From Thermodesulfobacteriales bacterium (GTDB lineage: Bacteria; Desulfobacterota; Thermodesulfobacteria; Thermodesulfobacteriales; Thermodesulfatatoraceae), in the NCBI GenBank assembly GCA_026988575.1, contig JALSKZ010000053.1, forward strand, positions 37,621-101,620: a stretch of DNA of 64,000 nt, given 5' to 3'. The first letter of the stretch is position 1; each line of letters starts with the position of its first letter. Made by a program: the position numbers and the translations under genes. The notes below the pieces were generated by a model. It saw only the letters and a program-made list of their open reading frames with translations, did no database searches and was not told the DNA's origin. Positions 8,523 through 16,611 of this stretch are shown in pieces.

Positions 8523-11217
8523 CTAAAATTGTCCCCCTATACGGAAGTTCCAGTTGCTCTTTTCCTCTCCAGCATGGGCATCGATATTGTACCCCCATTC
8601 TATGCGCAACGGCCCCATAGGAGAAAGCCAACGGATACCAAACCCCACACTCTTGCGGATATCAGAAAGCTTGTAGGGTCCACCAGCCCGCCATACGTTT
8701 CCCATATCAAAGAATAAAACTCCGTTAAGCCCCATATTTTTTACCAGAGGGATTATGTTTTCTATTTGTACGTAAGCCATACGTTCGCCACCAATGCGCT
8801 CTCCTGTCTGAGGATCAATGGGACTGATGTCTCCATAGCGATACCCACGGACAGAGTCTAGACCACCCAGATAAAATTTTTCGTAAACCGGTAGTTTCCC
8901 CCCTGCGGCAGGCAATATAGCTCCTAAGCCAAAGCGCAAGTGTCCGGTAGTATGCCACAATAACGGGAAATACCAACTGTCCGTGAACACAAATTTTTCA
9001 AAGGCGCTATCGCCTCCTAAAAATCCGCCAGCATGTTCGTAGCTAAAAGTAGTGCGCATCCCCTTGGTAGGAGAGAAGAAGCTATTTCGCGTATCTCTGA
9101 TTAAGCCCATTTCTATAGCGCTAGTAATATGTATGTCTGCCGATTCGCGTATAATAGAAGATTGATAGTATGTATAATCTGTTAAATTTGAGTCATCATA
9201 ACGATATCCTATATATCCTTTGAGGTTAGATGTTAGCAAATAGCCAAAACGGATACTTCCTCCTTTACTATCTCTCGTATAATCTTCGTATTCTCTACTC
9301 CAGTTATAGAGGCTAAGGCCCAAGGATACTCTAGTATCTCGAAAATAAGGATCAGAGAAAGACAAAGAATAACGTGTAGTGCGCGCCCCAAAGGTACCAT
9401 TGAAAGAAAGTGTTTGTCCCTTACCAAATAGATTCCTTTGCGAAATTTGGCCCATAAATATAAATTTATCTACCGAGCTATAGCCAGCACCTATGCTGAA
9501 AGTTCCTGTGGGTCGTTCTTTGACCTTTATGTGAACATCCATTTGGTTTTTTTGAATGCCTTTTTCCATAGAAAAGTTCACATCGTCAAAATATCCGAGT
9601 CGTCGTAATCTATCCTGGCTCTTCCTGTAACGCGTGGCGCTAAAGGGCCATTGTTCAACTATGAGTAGTTCTCTTCTAATAACCTTGTCTCTAGTGCGAG
9701 TATTTCCAGATATTTCTATCCTATTTATATAGACAAGAGGACCTTTATTTATTTTAAGGACTATATCGACAATATGCTCTTTAGGACGTTTTTTTATAAT
9801 AGGATCGATCTCTGCATAAGCATAACCTTTATCCGCAAATATTTCAGTAAGGTGCAAAATATCTTTTCTTAAGGTTTCGCGATCGAAAAATTTCTCTTTA
9901 TTAATTTCTAGCTTTTTTAGAAGCCATGAGCTATCCGTGAAAAGGTCTTGCTCTATACTTACTTTTCCGACTTTGTATTGTGGCCCCTCTTCTACAGGGA
10001 TCTTTATGTATATCCATTTCCCTTTTTGTTCTATTTCTGGGTCTCCTACTCTTGCGTCTATATAGCCGTGATTATGATAGAAAGAAATTATTTTCCCTAA
10101 GTCTCTGTAGAGGGCTCCCATGCTATATACACCAGGCTCTATCCCTCCCGTAAAAAATGTTTTTATCTTTTTTAGCCAGGAAAAATGTCCTTTTTCGCTA
10201 ATAGATAGCAATTTTTTTAACTGTTCATCGGAAAAGGCCTTGTTCCCTACAAATTCAATCTTTTTAATATAAACCTTTTCTCCTTCTTTTATGTGAAAAA
10301 TTACTTCTACTTCATTCTTTGAAATGGGTTTTATTGTAAAATCGACTTTAGTATCGTAGTAGCCCTTCTCTTTATACAAAAATTCAATTCGTTCTAGTGC
10401 CAAATTTATTTTGTCTAAATTTAAGATAGTATAAGGTTTTAGTTCAGTTATTTTTTCTAAATCATTAGTCTTAATGTGTTTATTGCCTTCATATATTATG
10501 CGCTTTATGACGGGCTTTTCTTTTACTATATAGGTTATTACTAACCCTTTTTGCTCTTTTTTTACGTCGGCTTTGATATCATCGAAATAGCCTAATTTGT
10601 AAATAGCTTTAAGGTCTTGTCTTATTTTTTGGGGATCATAATAATCTCCGGGTTTGAGAGACGTTACCGCCAGGATTGCGTCACTATCCATACGGATATT
10701 ACCTTTGACCTCTACGCGCCATACCTTTTCTCGTTGGAAAAGGGCGGCCAAGAGAGTCTGTGCCGCCTGTATCTCAAAGGTAGAGCTTGTTGAAGAGCCC
10801 GAAGCCGAGGCGTATTCAATCTGGCCGGTGGAACAACGCCAAAGACGCCAATCTATGCTCAAAGAATCTTTTAGGCGTACCAAGGTGCCCCAAATTACCA
10901 CGTCCGGATTTAACCCCGCGCATATCTCTTTTACTTCTTGGATAGTGGGTTCAGAAGGCACGTTGCCCAGTAAGTCTAGTACTTTAGCCGGGGGGATTAT
11001 TATGACGTCTGCGGCCTTGAGTTTGGCCTTCACTAACCCCTCTAAGCGCATCTTTAAAAGGGGACAAGGGGATAAAGAGACCACCTTTAGCGGTAGTAAC
11101 ACTACCTGAGGGCTTTTAAAATGGTCTACCGAGGAGGCGTCGGCCTTAGCTAGTAGACCAATACAGAAGATGATGATGAAAAACAGAAGACGAAATTTTC
11201 TCACTGGGTACTCCATG
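8523..11217 (-). CDS. bamA: BamA, outer-membrane protein assembly factor with extra N-terminal domain
   Basis: The protein (about 897 aa from ATG 11217) is secreted: a hydrophobic signal follows M-E-Y-P-V-R-K. Five POTRA domains follow from about residue 165 to 545, then the Omp85 beta-barrel with the conserved V-R-G-Y-R-Y-G loop motif and a C-terminal Phe (G-G-Q-F). Between signal and POTRA1 lies an extra domain of about 130 residues absent from E. coli BamA (about 810 aa), reminiscent of FlgO/TolB-N alpha/beta folds. A TTG 5 bp upstream is an alternative start. The gene overlaps lolD, placing outer-membrane protein insertion and lipoprotein export in one transcript. Confidence 0.95.
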
Positions 11218-11914
11218 GCCAAGGTCTATCTTTAGGAAGTTCTTTGAGGCTACCGTTTACCAGACCAAAAATGCGGTCCATTTGGGTGGCCAGTTCCGGA
11301 TTATGGGTCACTACCACTAAAGTGATCCCGTGATTTTTATTTAGGTCTAACAGCAAACGGGTGATGTCTTGGGCAGTACGCATGTCCAAGTTTCCTGTTG
11401 GTTCATCGGCCAATATTATTGGGGGTTTGAGGGCAATGGCTCGGGCTATAGCTACCCTTTGTCTTTCTCCCCCCGAAAGTTCGCCCATCTTGTGGGTAAG
11501 ACGATGTTGAAGACCTACCAGTTTGAGCGCTTGAGCGGCAGCTTCTTGGGCCCTAGAGGTGGTCCATCCGGCTATAAGGGCCGGCAGCATAACGTTTTCA
11601 AGGGTATTGAATTCAGGCAGGAGATGATGAAACTGAAAGATAAAACCGAGTTTTTGGTTCCTAAAACGGGCCAGCGCGGGCTCTATAAGGGAAAATACGT
11701 CAATGTCAAAGTAAAAAACCTTTCCCGATGTGGGACGGTCTAAGGTGCCTAAGATATGTAATAAAGTGGTTTTGCCCGCCCCAGAGGCCCCTACAATGGC
11801 AATCTTTTCCCCTGCGCTAATACAGAGATCGATACCCTTTAGTACCGTTAGTTGGGTATGCCCTGATTTAAATACTTTGACCAGCCCTTTAGCGGCCAGA
11901 GCCACTTTACCCAT
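11201..11914 (-). CDS. lolD: LolD-type lipoprotein-releasing ABC ATPase
   Basis: The 237-aa ABC ATPase has Walker A G42-A-S-G-A-G-K-T-T50, signature L-S-G-G-E (146-150) and Walker B I-L-A-D-E (167-171). The length and the MacB/LolD-type sequence, together with overlap of the LolC/E permease gene by 8 bp, identify it as the ATPase that powers extraction of outer-membrane lipoproteins from the inner membrane. Only one permease gene is present, so the complex is probably a homodimeric permease with two LolD copies. Confidence 0.93.
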   Translation of the reverse strand: MGKVALAAKGLVKVFKSGHTQLTVLKGIDLCISAGEKIAIVGASGAGKTTLLHILGTLDRPTSGKVFYFDIDVFSLIEPALARFRNQKLGFIFQFHHLLPEFNTLENVMLPALIAGWTTSRAQEAAAQALKLVGLQHRLTHKMGELSGGERQRVAIARAIALKPPIILADEPTGNLDMRTAQDITRLLLDLNKNHGITLVVVTHNPELATQMDRIFGLVNGSLKELPKDRPWPWSTQ

Positions 11915-13184
11915 AGCGTAATACCTCCGCTGGAGGGAGTTGGGAGGCTTGACGAGCCGGGTAAATGGTAGCCAACAAGGCCAGTATCAGGGCCGAAACA
12001 GAAATGACAATTACGTCTAAGGCCTGGATAAGCACGGGGAGGTGATCTACATAATACACATCGGTAGGGAGCTTTATCAGGGGATAATGGGCCAAAAAGG
12101 CACACAGTCCCAGGCCTCCGATGATACCCAAGGCTACCCCTACCGCCCCTAATAAGAAGCCCGTAAGCATAAATATGCGCAAGATACTGGCGTTGCTTGT
12201 GCCCATGGACTTTAATATGGCGATGTCTTCTCGTTTTTCCGAGACAAGCATAATGAGGGCGGCTACGATATTAAAGGCTGCCACCAAGACTATCAGGGTC
12301 AAAATGACAAACATGGCCGTTTTTTCTAGGCGGAGGGCGGAAAATAGGCTTGCGTTCATGCGTTTCCAATCGATGGTCCAGTAAGGAAAACCGAGTTTTT
12401 GAGATAAGGCCTTGCTAAACTCTTCGGCGTAAAAAGGGTCACTGATGCGTACCTCAAGCATGGTTACCGCCTGGCGCAGGCTAAGTAATTGCTGGGCCGT
12501 GGCAAGGGCTATAAAGGCAAGACTGGCATCGAATTCGTAAAGACCTGTCTCAAAGAGGCCTACTACTTTGAAGGTCTTTATTTTGGGCAAAAGTCCAAAG
12601 GGGGTTATTTGACCTTCCGGGACTATGAGACGTACCTTGTCTCCCAAGGATACCCCAAGATTAGCAGCCAGTCGTTTACCCAAGATAATGCCTGGGGGAA
12701 AAGAGTCAGAAAGTTGCGAAAACCCTCCTCCTTTAAAGCGCAGATTTTTAAAGACCTTAAGGGCTATTTGAGGGTCAACGCCCCTTATTACTACTCCTGA
12801 TTGTCCCTGGCCAGAAGAAATTAGGCCCTGGAGATTGATACAGGGCAAAACAGCGGTGACGCGCACCTTACCCTGGCCTCTTACGCGGGCCCACAGGCCT
12901 GAAAGGCCATGCTTGTACAAAGTAACACCCTCTAGCTTTTTTACCAAAGCCGGATAGTTTTGAATTTCTCCTCCCAGGCGTTGGACTATTATATGGGCGT
13001 TTATACCGATGAGACGGTCTTGCAACTCCTTTTGGAACCCGTCCATTACGGCTATTACTACTATTAGAGCCATTACTCCTATGGTTATTCCCAATACGGC
13101 CATACAAGAGATAAAAGAGGTAAAACGCTGTCGTTTGGGAGCAACTATGTATCTAGTGGCGATATACCACTCAAAACGTCTCAT
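11907..13184 (-). CDS. Lipoprotein-releasing ABC permease LolC/LolE family
   Basis: The 425-aa protein has one N-terminal helix (R-Y-I-V-A-P-K-R-Q-R-F-T-S-F-I-S is the family's opening motif), a large periplasmic MacB-type domain of about 220 residues, and three C-terminal helices of the FtsX fold. It hands lipoproteins to the periplasmic carrier LolA. A single LolC/E-like gene (sometimes called LolF) rather than the enterobacterial pair is typical outside gammaproteobacteria. It lies 12 bp downstream of lysS. Confidence 0.92.
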   Translation of the reverse strand: MRRFEWYIATRYIVAPKRQRFTSFISCMAVLGITIGVMALIVVIAVMDGFQKELQDRLIGINAHIIVQRLGGEIQNYPALVKKLEGVTLYKHGLSGLWARVRGQGKVRVTAVLPCINLQGLISSGQGQSGVVIRGVDPQIALKVFKNLRFKGGGFSQLSDSFPPGIILGKRLAANLGVSLGDKVRLIVPEGQITPFGLLPKIKTFKVVGLFETGLYEFDASLAFIALATAQQLLSLRQAVTMLEVRISDPFYAEEFSKALSQKLGFPYWTIDWKRMNASLFSALRLEKTAMFVILTLIVLVAAFNIVAALIMLVSEKREDIAILKSMGTSNASILRIFMLTGFLLGAVGVALGIIGGLGLCAFLAHYPLIKLPTDVYYVDHLPVLIQALDVIVISVSALILALLATIYPARQASQLPPAEVLRYG

Positions 13185-13196
13185 CTTTGCCTTGCT

Positions 13197-14696
13197 CTAA
13201 CCCCTTTGTCCTTCCGGACGGAGATGGGGAAACAGGATCACCTCTCTAATAGAAGGGGCATCAGTAAATAACATGACTAATCGATCAATACCTATACCTT
13301 CTCCTGCTGCCGGAGGCATACCGTATTCCAGGGCCCTTATAAAATCTTCGTCTATTTCCGGATGGATTTCAGGGTCATCGGCCAATCGTCGACGAATTTG
13401 TTCTTCAAAACGGGCCCTTTGATCCCGCGGATCATTGAGTTCGGAAAAGGCGTTTGCTATTTCGCGCCCTGCGATAAAGAGTTCGAACCGGTCGGCTACA
13501 GAAGGATCTTCTTCATTGCGTCGCGCCAGGGGAGAGATATCTACCGGAAAGGCCACCACAAAGGTGGGTTGAATGAGTTGTGGTTCCACCAAGGCATCAA
13601 ATAGTTTGGCCCATAGTTTGCCCAGTATCTTTTCTTTTTCGTCTACCTTGATATTGTGCTCTTTGGCCCAAGATAGGGTCTTTTCTCTGCTCTCAAGGAC
13701 CTCAGGGGGTACTTTCCCTATCTGAATCAGGGCTTCTTTAAACCCAATGCGTTTCCACGGCGGAGTCAAATCTATCTTGTGTCCTTGATAGGTAATACAG
13801 GTGTGGCCGGTGATTTCCCGCGCCAGGGAAGAAAAGATCTCTTCTGTGCGCACCATAAGATCTTCATAAGTGGCGTAGGCCTCATAGAATTCAAGCATGG
13901 TAAATTCTGGGTTGTGCTGGACGGATATACCTTCGTTACGGAAATTTCGATTCAGCTCAAATACACGTTCAAAACCCCCTACCAAAAGGCGTTTTAGATA
14001 TAGTTCCGGAGCAATACGGAGATAGAGCTCGCGTTCTAAGGCGTGGTGATAGGTCTTAAAGGGACGAGCGGTGGCTCCTCCCGGGATGGGCTGCATCATG
14101 GGCGTTTCTACCTCTAGAAAGCCCTGGCTCTGGAAATATTCCCTCAAAAATTGGACAATTTGGGAGCGAGTACGAAATATTTCCCGGACACGCTGGTTCA
14201 TAATGAGATCTAAATAGCGACGTCGATAGCGCAACTCTACGTCTTGAAGACCATGATATTTTTCCGGAAGGGGTCTAAAGGCCTTGGTGACCAGCACCAA
14301 CTTGTGGGCCAATATGGTCAATTCACCGGTTTTGGTACGAAATAGGGGGCCCTCCACCCCTATTATGTCGCCTAAATCAATATATTTTTTGAATAATTTG
14401 AAATTTTCCGGGCCTATTTCGTCTCTTTTAACAAATATCTGTATTTGATCCGTTTCATCCTGGATATGCATGAAGACAGCCTTGCCAAAGTCGCGTCGAG
14501 ACATTATGCGCCCGGCTAGACAAAAACTATCCTTAATGGACATGAGCTTTTCGTTGTCGTATTCGGCAAAAATTTCTTTAAGAGGCCCGGCGTGATCTTT
14601 GGGCCTAAATCGGTTAGGAAAGAGACTAACCCCTAACGATTCCAGCTCTTCGGCCTTTTGTTTCCGTACTTTTAAAACCGCGCTTTCTTCGTTCAC
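13197..14696 (-). CDS. lysS: Lysyl-tRNA synthetase, class II
   Basis: The 499-aa protein has the N-terminal OB-fold anticodon-binding domain (about 55-160) and class II motifs: motif 1 around R-Y-L-D-L, motif 2 F-R-N-E-G-I-S and motif 3 G-E-G-I-G-I-D-R-L. The length matches bacterial LysS. It charges tRNA-Lys in the cytoplasm. An AGGAGG site precedes the ATG. It sits in the thrC-to-bamA transcript, with the TGA-interrupted small gene ending 78 bp upstream. Confidence 0.97.
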   Translation of the reverse strand: MNEESAVLKVRKQKAEELESLGVSLFPNRFRPKDHAGPLKEIFAEYDNEKLMSIKDSFCLAGRIMSRRDFGKAVFMHIQDETDQIQIFVKRDEIGPENFKLFKKYIDLGDIIGVEGPLFRTKTGELTILAHKLVLVTKAFRPLPEKYHGLQDVELRYRRRYLDLIMNQRVREIFRTRSQIVQFLREYFQSQGFLEVETPMMQPIPGGATARPFKTYHHALERELYLRIAPELYLKRLLVGGFERVFELNRNFRNEGISVQHNPEFTMLEFYEAYATYEDLMVRTEEIFSSLAREITGHTCITYQGHKIDLTPPWKRIGFKEALIQIGKVPPEVLESREKTLSWAKEHNIKVDEKEKILGKLWAKLFDALVEPQLIQPTFVVAFPVDISPLARRNEEDPSVADRFELFIAGREIANAFSELNDPRDQRARFEEQIRRRLADDPEIHPEIDEDFIRALEYGMPPAAGEGIGIDRLVMLFTDAPSIREVILFPHLRPEGQRG

Positions 14697-14774
14697 TTAT
14701 ATCCTCCTAATTAGGGGTATCACTAGAAGTGCAAACCTAGAAAAATTTTGGGTATTCCTCAAGGGGGTAGTGTG

Positions 14775-15131
14775 TCAATTACAGGGGCTCATATGCCTTT
14801 GTGGAGAAGAAACCTTCTCTAACATTATGTTTTCTACCGGTCCACCCCGATGTGGACCGGCCTCAAGGCACCATTTGTTACCTTTTCCCTCAAAACACAT
14901 AGAAATAAAGGCTGCCTGGTGAGTCCCTAAATCGACCTCTACCGGGAGCGAAGAGCCGGGCTTGATTTCCTTTCCCTCCGGGAAACGGATACTTACGCCT
15001 CACGGCTTATGTAATTCGGTCAACCTTACGGGATAAGAAGCAGGGTTGTAAACGTAAAATTTTGTCAAATAACCCCCAAAGCAATTGGCCACCCCAAAAA
15101 ACAAAAAGAAGAAAAAGAGCACTCTTTTCAT
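14775..15131 (-). CDS. Small secreted protein gene with an in-frame TGA at codon 44 (Sec candidate or nonsense mutation)
   Basis: From ATG 15131, with AAGGAG 5 nt upstream and 9 bp after the thrC stop, the frame encodes a hydrophobic signal (M-K-R-V-L-F-F...) and a beta-rich start, then meets TGA at 15000-15002. The same frame continues with coding character for 74 more codons (G-V-S-I-R-F-P-E-G..., L-P-V-E-V-D-L-G, C-L-E-A-G-P) to TGA at 14775. No start codon with a ribosome site reopens the second part. A hairpin lies 11 nt after the TGA (14969-14988). Either this is a selenoprotein-like recoding, a young pseudogene, or a base error. The protein family is unknown; it may be a periplasmic Ig-like protein of about 118 aa. 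Confidence 0.6.
14969..14988 (-). other. Hairpin just after the in-frame TGA, spaced like a bacterial SECIS
   Basis: On the minus strand, TTTCCC and GGGAAA pair around a GGA loop, extended by CC/GG with one bulged G. The loop begins 21 nt after the TGA at 15000-15002. Bacterial SECIS elements place an apical loop with G in its first positions about 16-37 nt from the UGA, so the geometry is compatible. A 6 to 8-bp stem is short and could arise by chance. Confidence 0.35.
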
Positions 15132-15140
15132 AGAAACTCC

Positions 15141-16532
15141 TTACGTCAAAGCATGTTGCGCCACAAAATCTTTGACTGGTTTGACCTCGGCAGGCAGGAG
15201 CTCAAAGCGTTGGGGTCTATTTTCCAACTCGGCCAGGGCTGCCGGACGCGGTGGGTCTATCCCCAGGGCCTTTTTTACGGCTTCGGGAAATTTGGCGGGA
15301 TGGGCCGTGGCCAGACAGATCATGGGCAAGTGGTTCCGAAAGGCAAGCCCTGCCCTTACGCCTACAGCGGTATGGGGGTCTAAAATATAGCCAGTTTCCG
15401 CATAAAACTGTTTTATGGTAGCCAGGGTCTCCTCCTGGGATACAGAACGCGAATAGAAATCCTCTTGGACCTTTTGGGTTTCGGCCTTTTCAAAAGACAA
15501 CTTTCCTTTGCGGGCAAACTGGACCATGGCCTCCTTTACCCTCATGGGGTCTTCATCATAAAGATAGTAGAGATAGCGTTCGAAGTTGCTGGCTATTTGG
15601 ATGTCCATGGAGGGACTTATAGTGGACTTTACCTGGCCCAGAGAATAATCTCCCTGGTTGACGAAACGAGTCAAGATGTCGTTTTCGTTGGTGGCCAAGA
15701 TAAGATGCTCAATACCCTTGCCTATCATCTTCTTGGCGATATAGCCGGCAAATATATCGCCAAAATTCCCCGTGGGGACAGAAAAGCGCACATATTCTAT
15801 TCCTTCGGCCTCGGTCACGCGGAAGTAGGCCCAGATATAGTAGACCACCTGGGCTAATACACGGGCCCAGTTGATGGAATTAATGGCCCCCAAGTGATAT
15901 TTCCTTTTAAAGGTTAAATCTCCAAAAATTTCCTTTACAATGGCCTGGCAGTCGTCAAAGGTCCCTTTTACGGCCAGATTAAACACGTTGGGGTCTGTTA
16001 CCGTGGTCATTTGTAGGGCCTGGACAGGTGAGACGCGCCCGTGTGGGTGCAAAATGAAGATGTTTATATTTTGGCGCCCTTTAACACCGTATATGGCCGC
16101 CGAACCCGTATCCCCAGAGGTGGCCCCTAAAATGTTCATTTTTAACCCTTGCTCCCTCAGGAGATACTCAAACAGGTTTCCGAGGAATTGAAGGGCCACG
16201 TCTTTAAAGGCCAATGTCGGGCCGTGGAAGAGCTCCAAGATCCAAACAGGGCCCTTTTTTACCACAGGACAGATATCTGGGTGATCAAAAGAGGCATAGG
16301 CCTTAAAAATAAGTTCTTTTAAGTGGGAACGGGGCAGGTCGTCGGCAAACAGGCTCAAGACCTCTAGGGCCAATTCAGGATAAGAAAGGCCCCTCCAGCT
16401 TTTTAATTTTTTTTCTTCCACCACGGGAATACTTTCGGGCAGTATAAGCCCTCCGTCTTCGGCCAAGCCCATTAAAACAGTTTCTTTGAACGAAATGGGG
16501 TTTATTCCCCCCCGCGTGCTTATATAGCGCAT
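15141..16532 (-). CDS. thrC: Threonine synthase
   Basis: The 463-aa protein matches the long (yeast/E. coli-type) threonine synthase: opening M-R-Y-I-S-T-R-G, the PLP-lysine motif H-G-P-T-L-A-F-K110-D, the phosphate-binding A-T-S-G-D-T-G-S-A loop and N-S-I-N-W-A-R. It converts O-phosphohomoserine to threonine and phosphate in the cytoplasm. It appears to head the transcript running through lysS to bamA; an AAGGAC ribosome site precedes the ATG. Confidence 0.95.
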   Translation of the reverse strand: MRYISTRGGINPISFKETVLMGLAEDGGLILPESIPVVEEKKLKSWRGLSYPELALEVLSLFADDLPRSHLKELIFKAYASFDHPDICPVVKKGPVWILELFHGPTLAFKDVALQFLGNLFEYLLREQGLKMNILGATSGDTGSAAIYGVKGRQNINIFILHPHGRVSPVQALQMTTVTDPNVFNLAVKGTFDDCQAIVKEIFGDLTFKRKYHLGAINSINWARVLAQVVYYIWAYFRVTEAEGIEYVRFSVPTGNFGDIFAGYIAKKMIGKGIEHLILATNENDILTRFVNQGDYSLGQVKSTISPSMDIQIASNFERYLYYLYDEDPMRVKEAMVQFARKGKLSFEKAETQKVQEDFYSRSVSQEETLATIKQFYAETGYILDPHTAVGVRAGLAFRNHLPMICLATAHPAKFPEAVKKALGIDPPRPAALAELENRPQRFELLPAEVKPVKDFVAQHALT

Positions 16533-16543
16533 GTCCTTAATGA

Positions 16544-16567
16544 TAGCAGGCTTTTTATTTCTGCCTA
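16544..16567. promoter_or_regulatory. TAGCAG-N11-CTGCCTA inverted repeat between thrC and the Hsp70 gene
   Basis: TAGCAG (16544-16549) and CTGCCTA (16561-16567) form an imperfect inverted repeat in the 79-bp divergent region. The same TAGCAG...CTGCTA arrangement occurs upstream of rtcB (25487) and glyQ (41769). It could be an operator or an mRNA leader hairpin; a regulatory role is inference. Confidence 0.3.
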
Positions 16568-16575
16568 GTCTGACT

Positions 16576-16604
16576 TTGACTTATGGGCCATAGTACTGCA
16601 TATT
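16576..16604 (+). promoter_or_regulatory. Predicted sigma70-type promoter of the Hsp70-like gene
   Basis: TTGACT (16576-16581), a 17-bp spacer and CATATT (16599-16604) would start transcription at about 16611, next to the ATG at 16612. No Shine-Dalgarno sequence precedes this ATG, consistent with a leaderless transcript. The -10 box is only a moderate match. Confidence 0.4.
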
Positions 16605-16611
16605 TTCTCTT

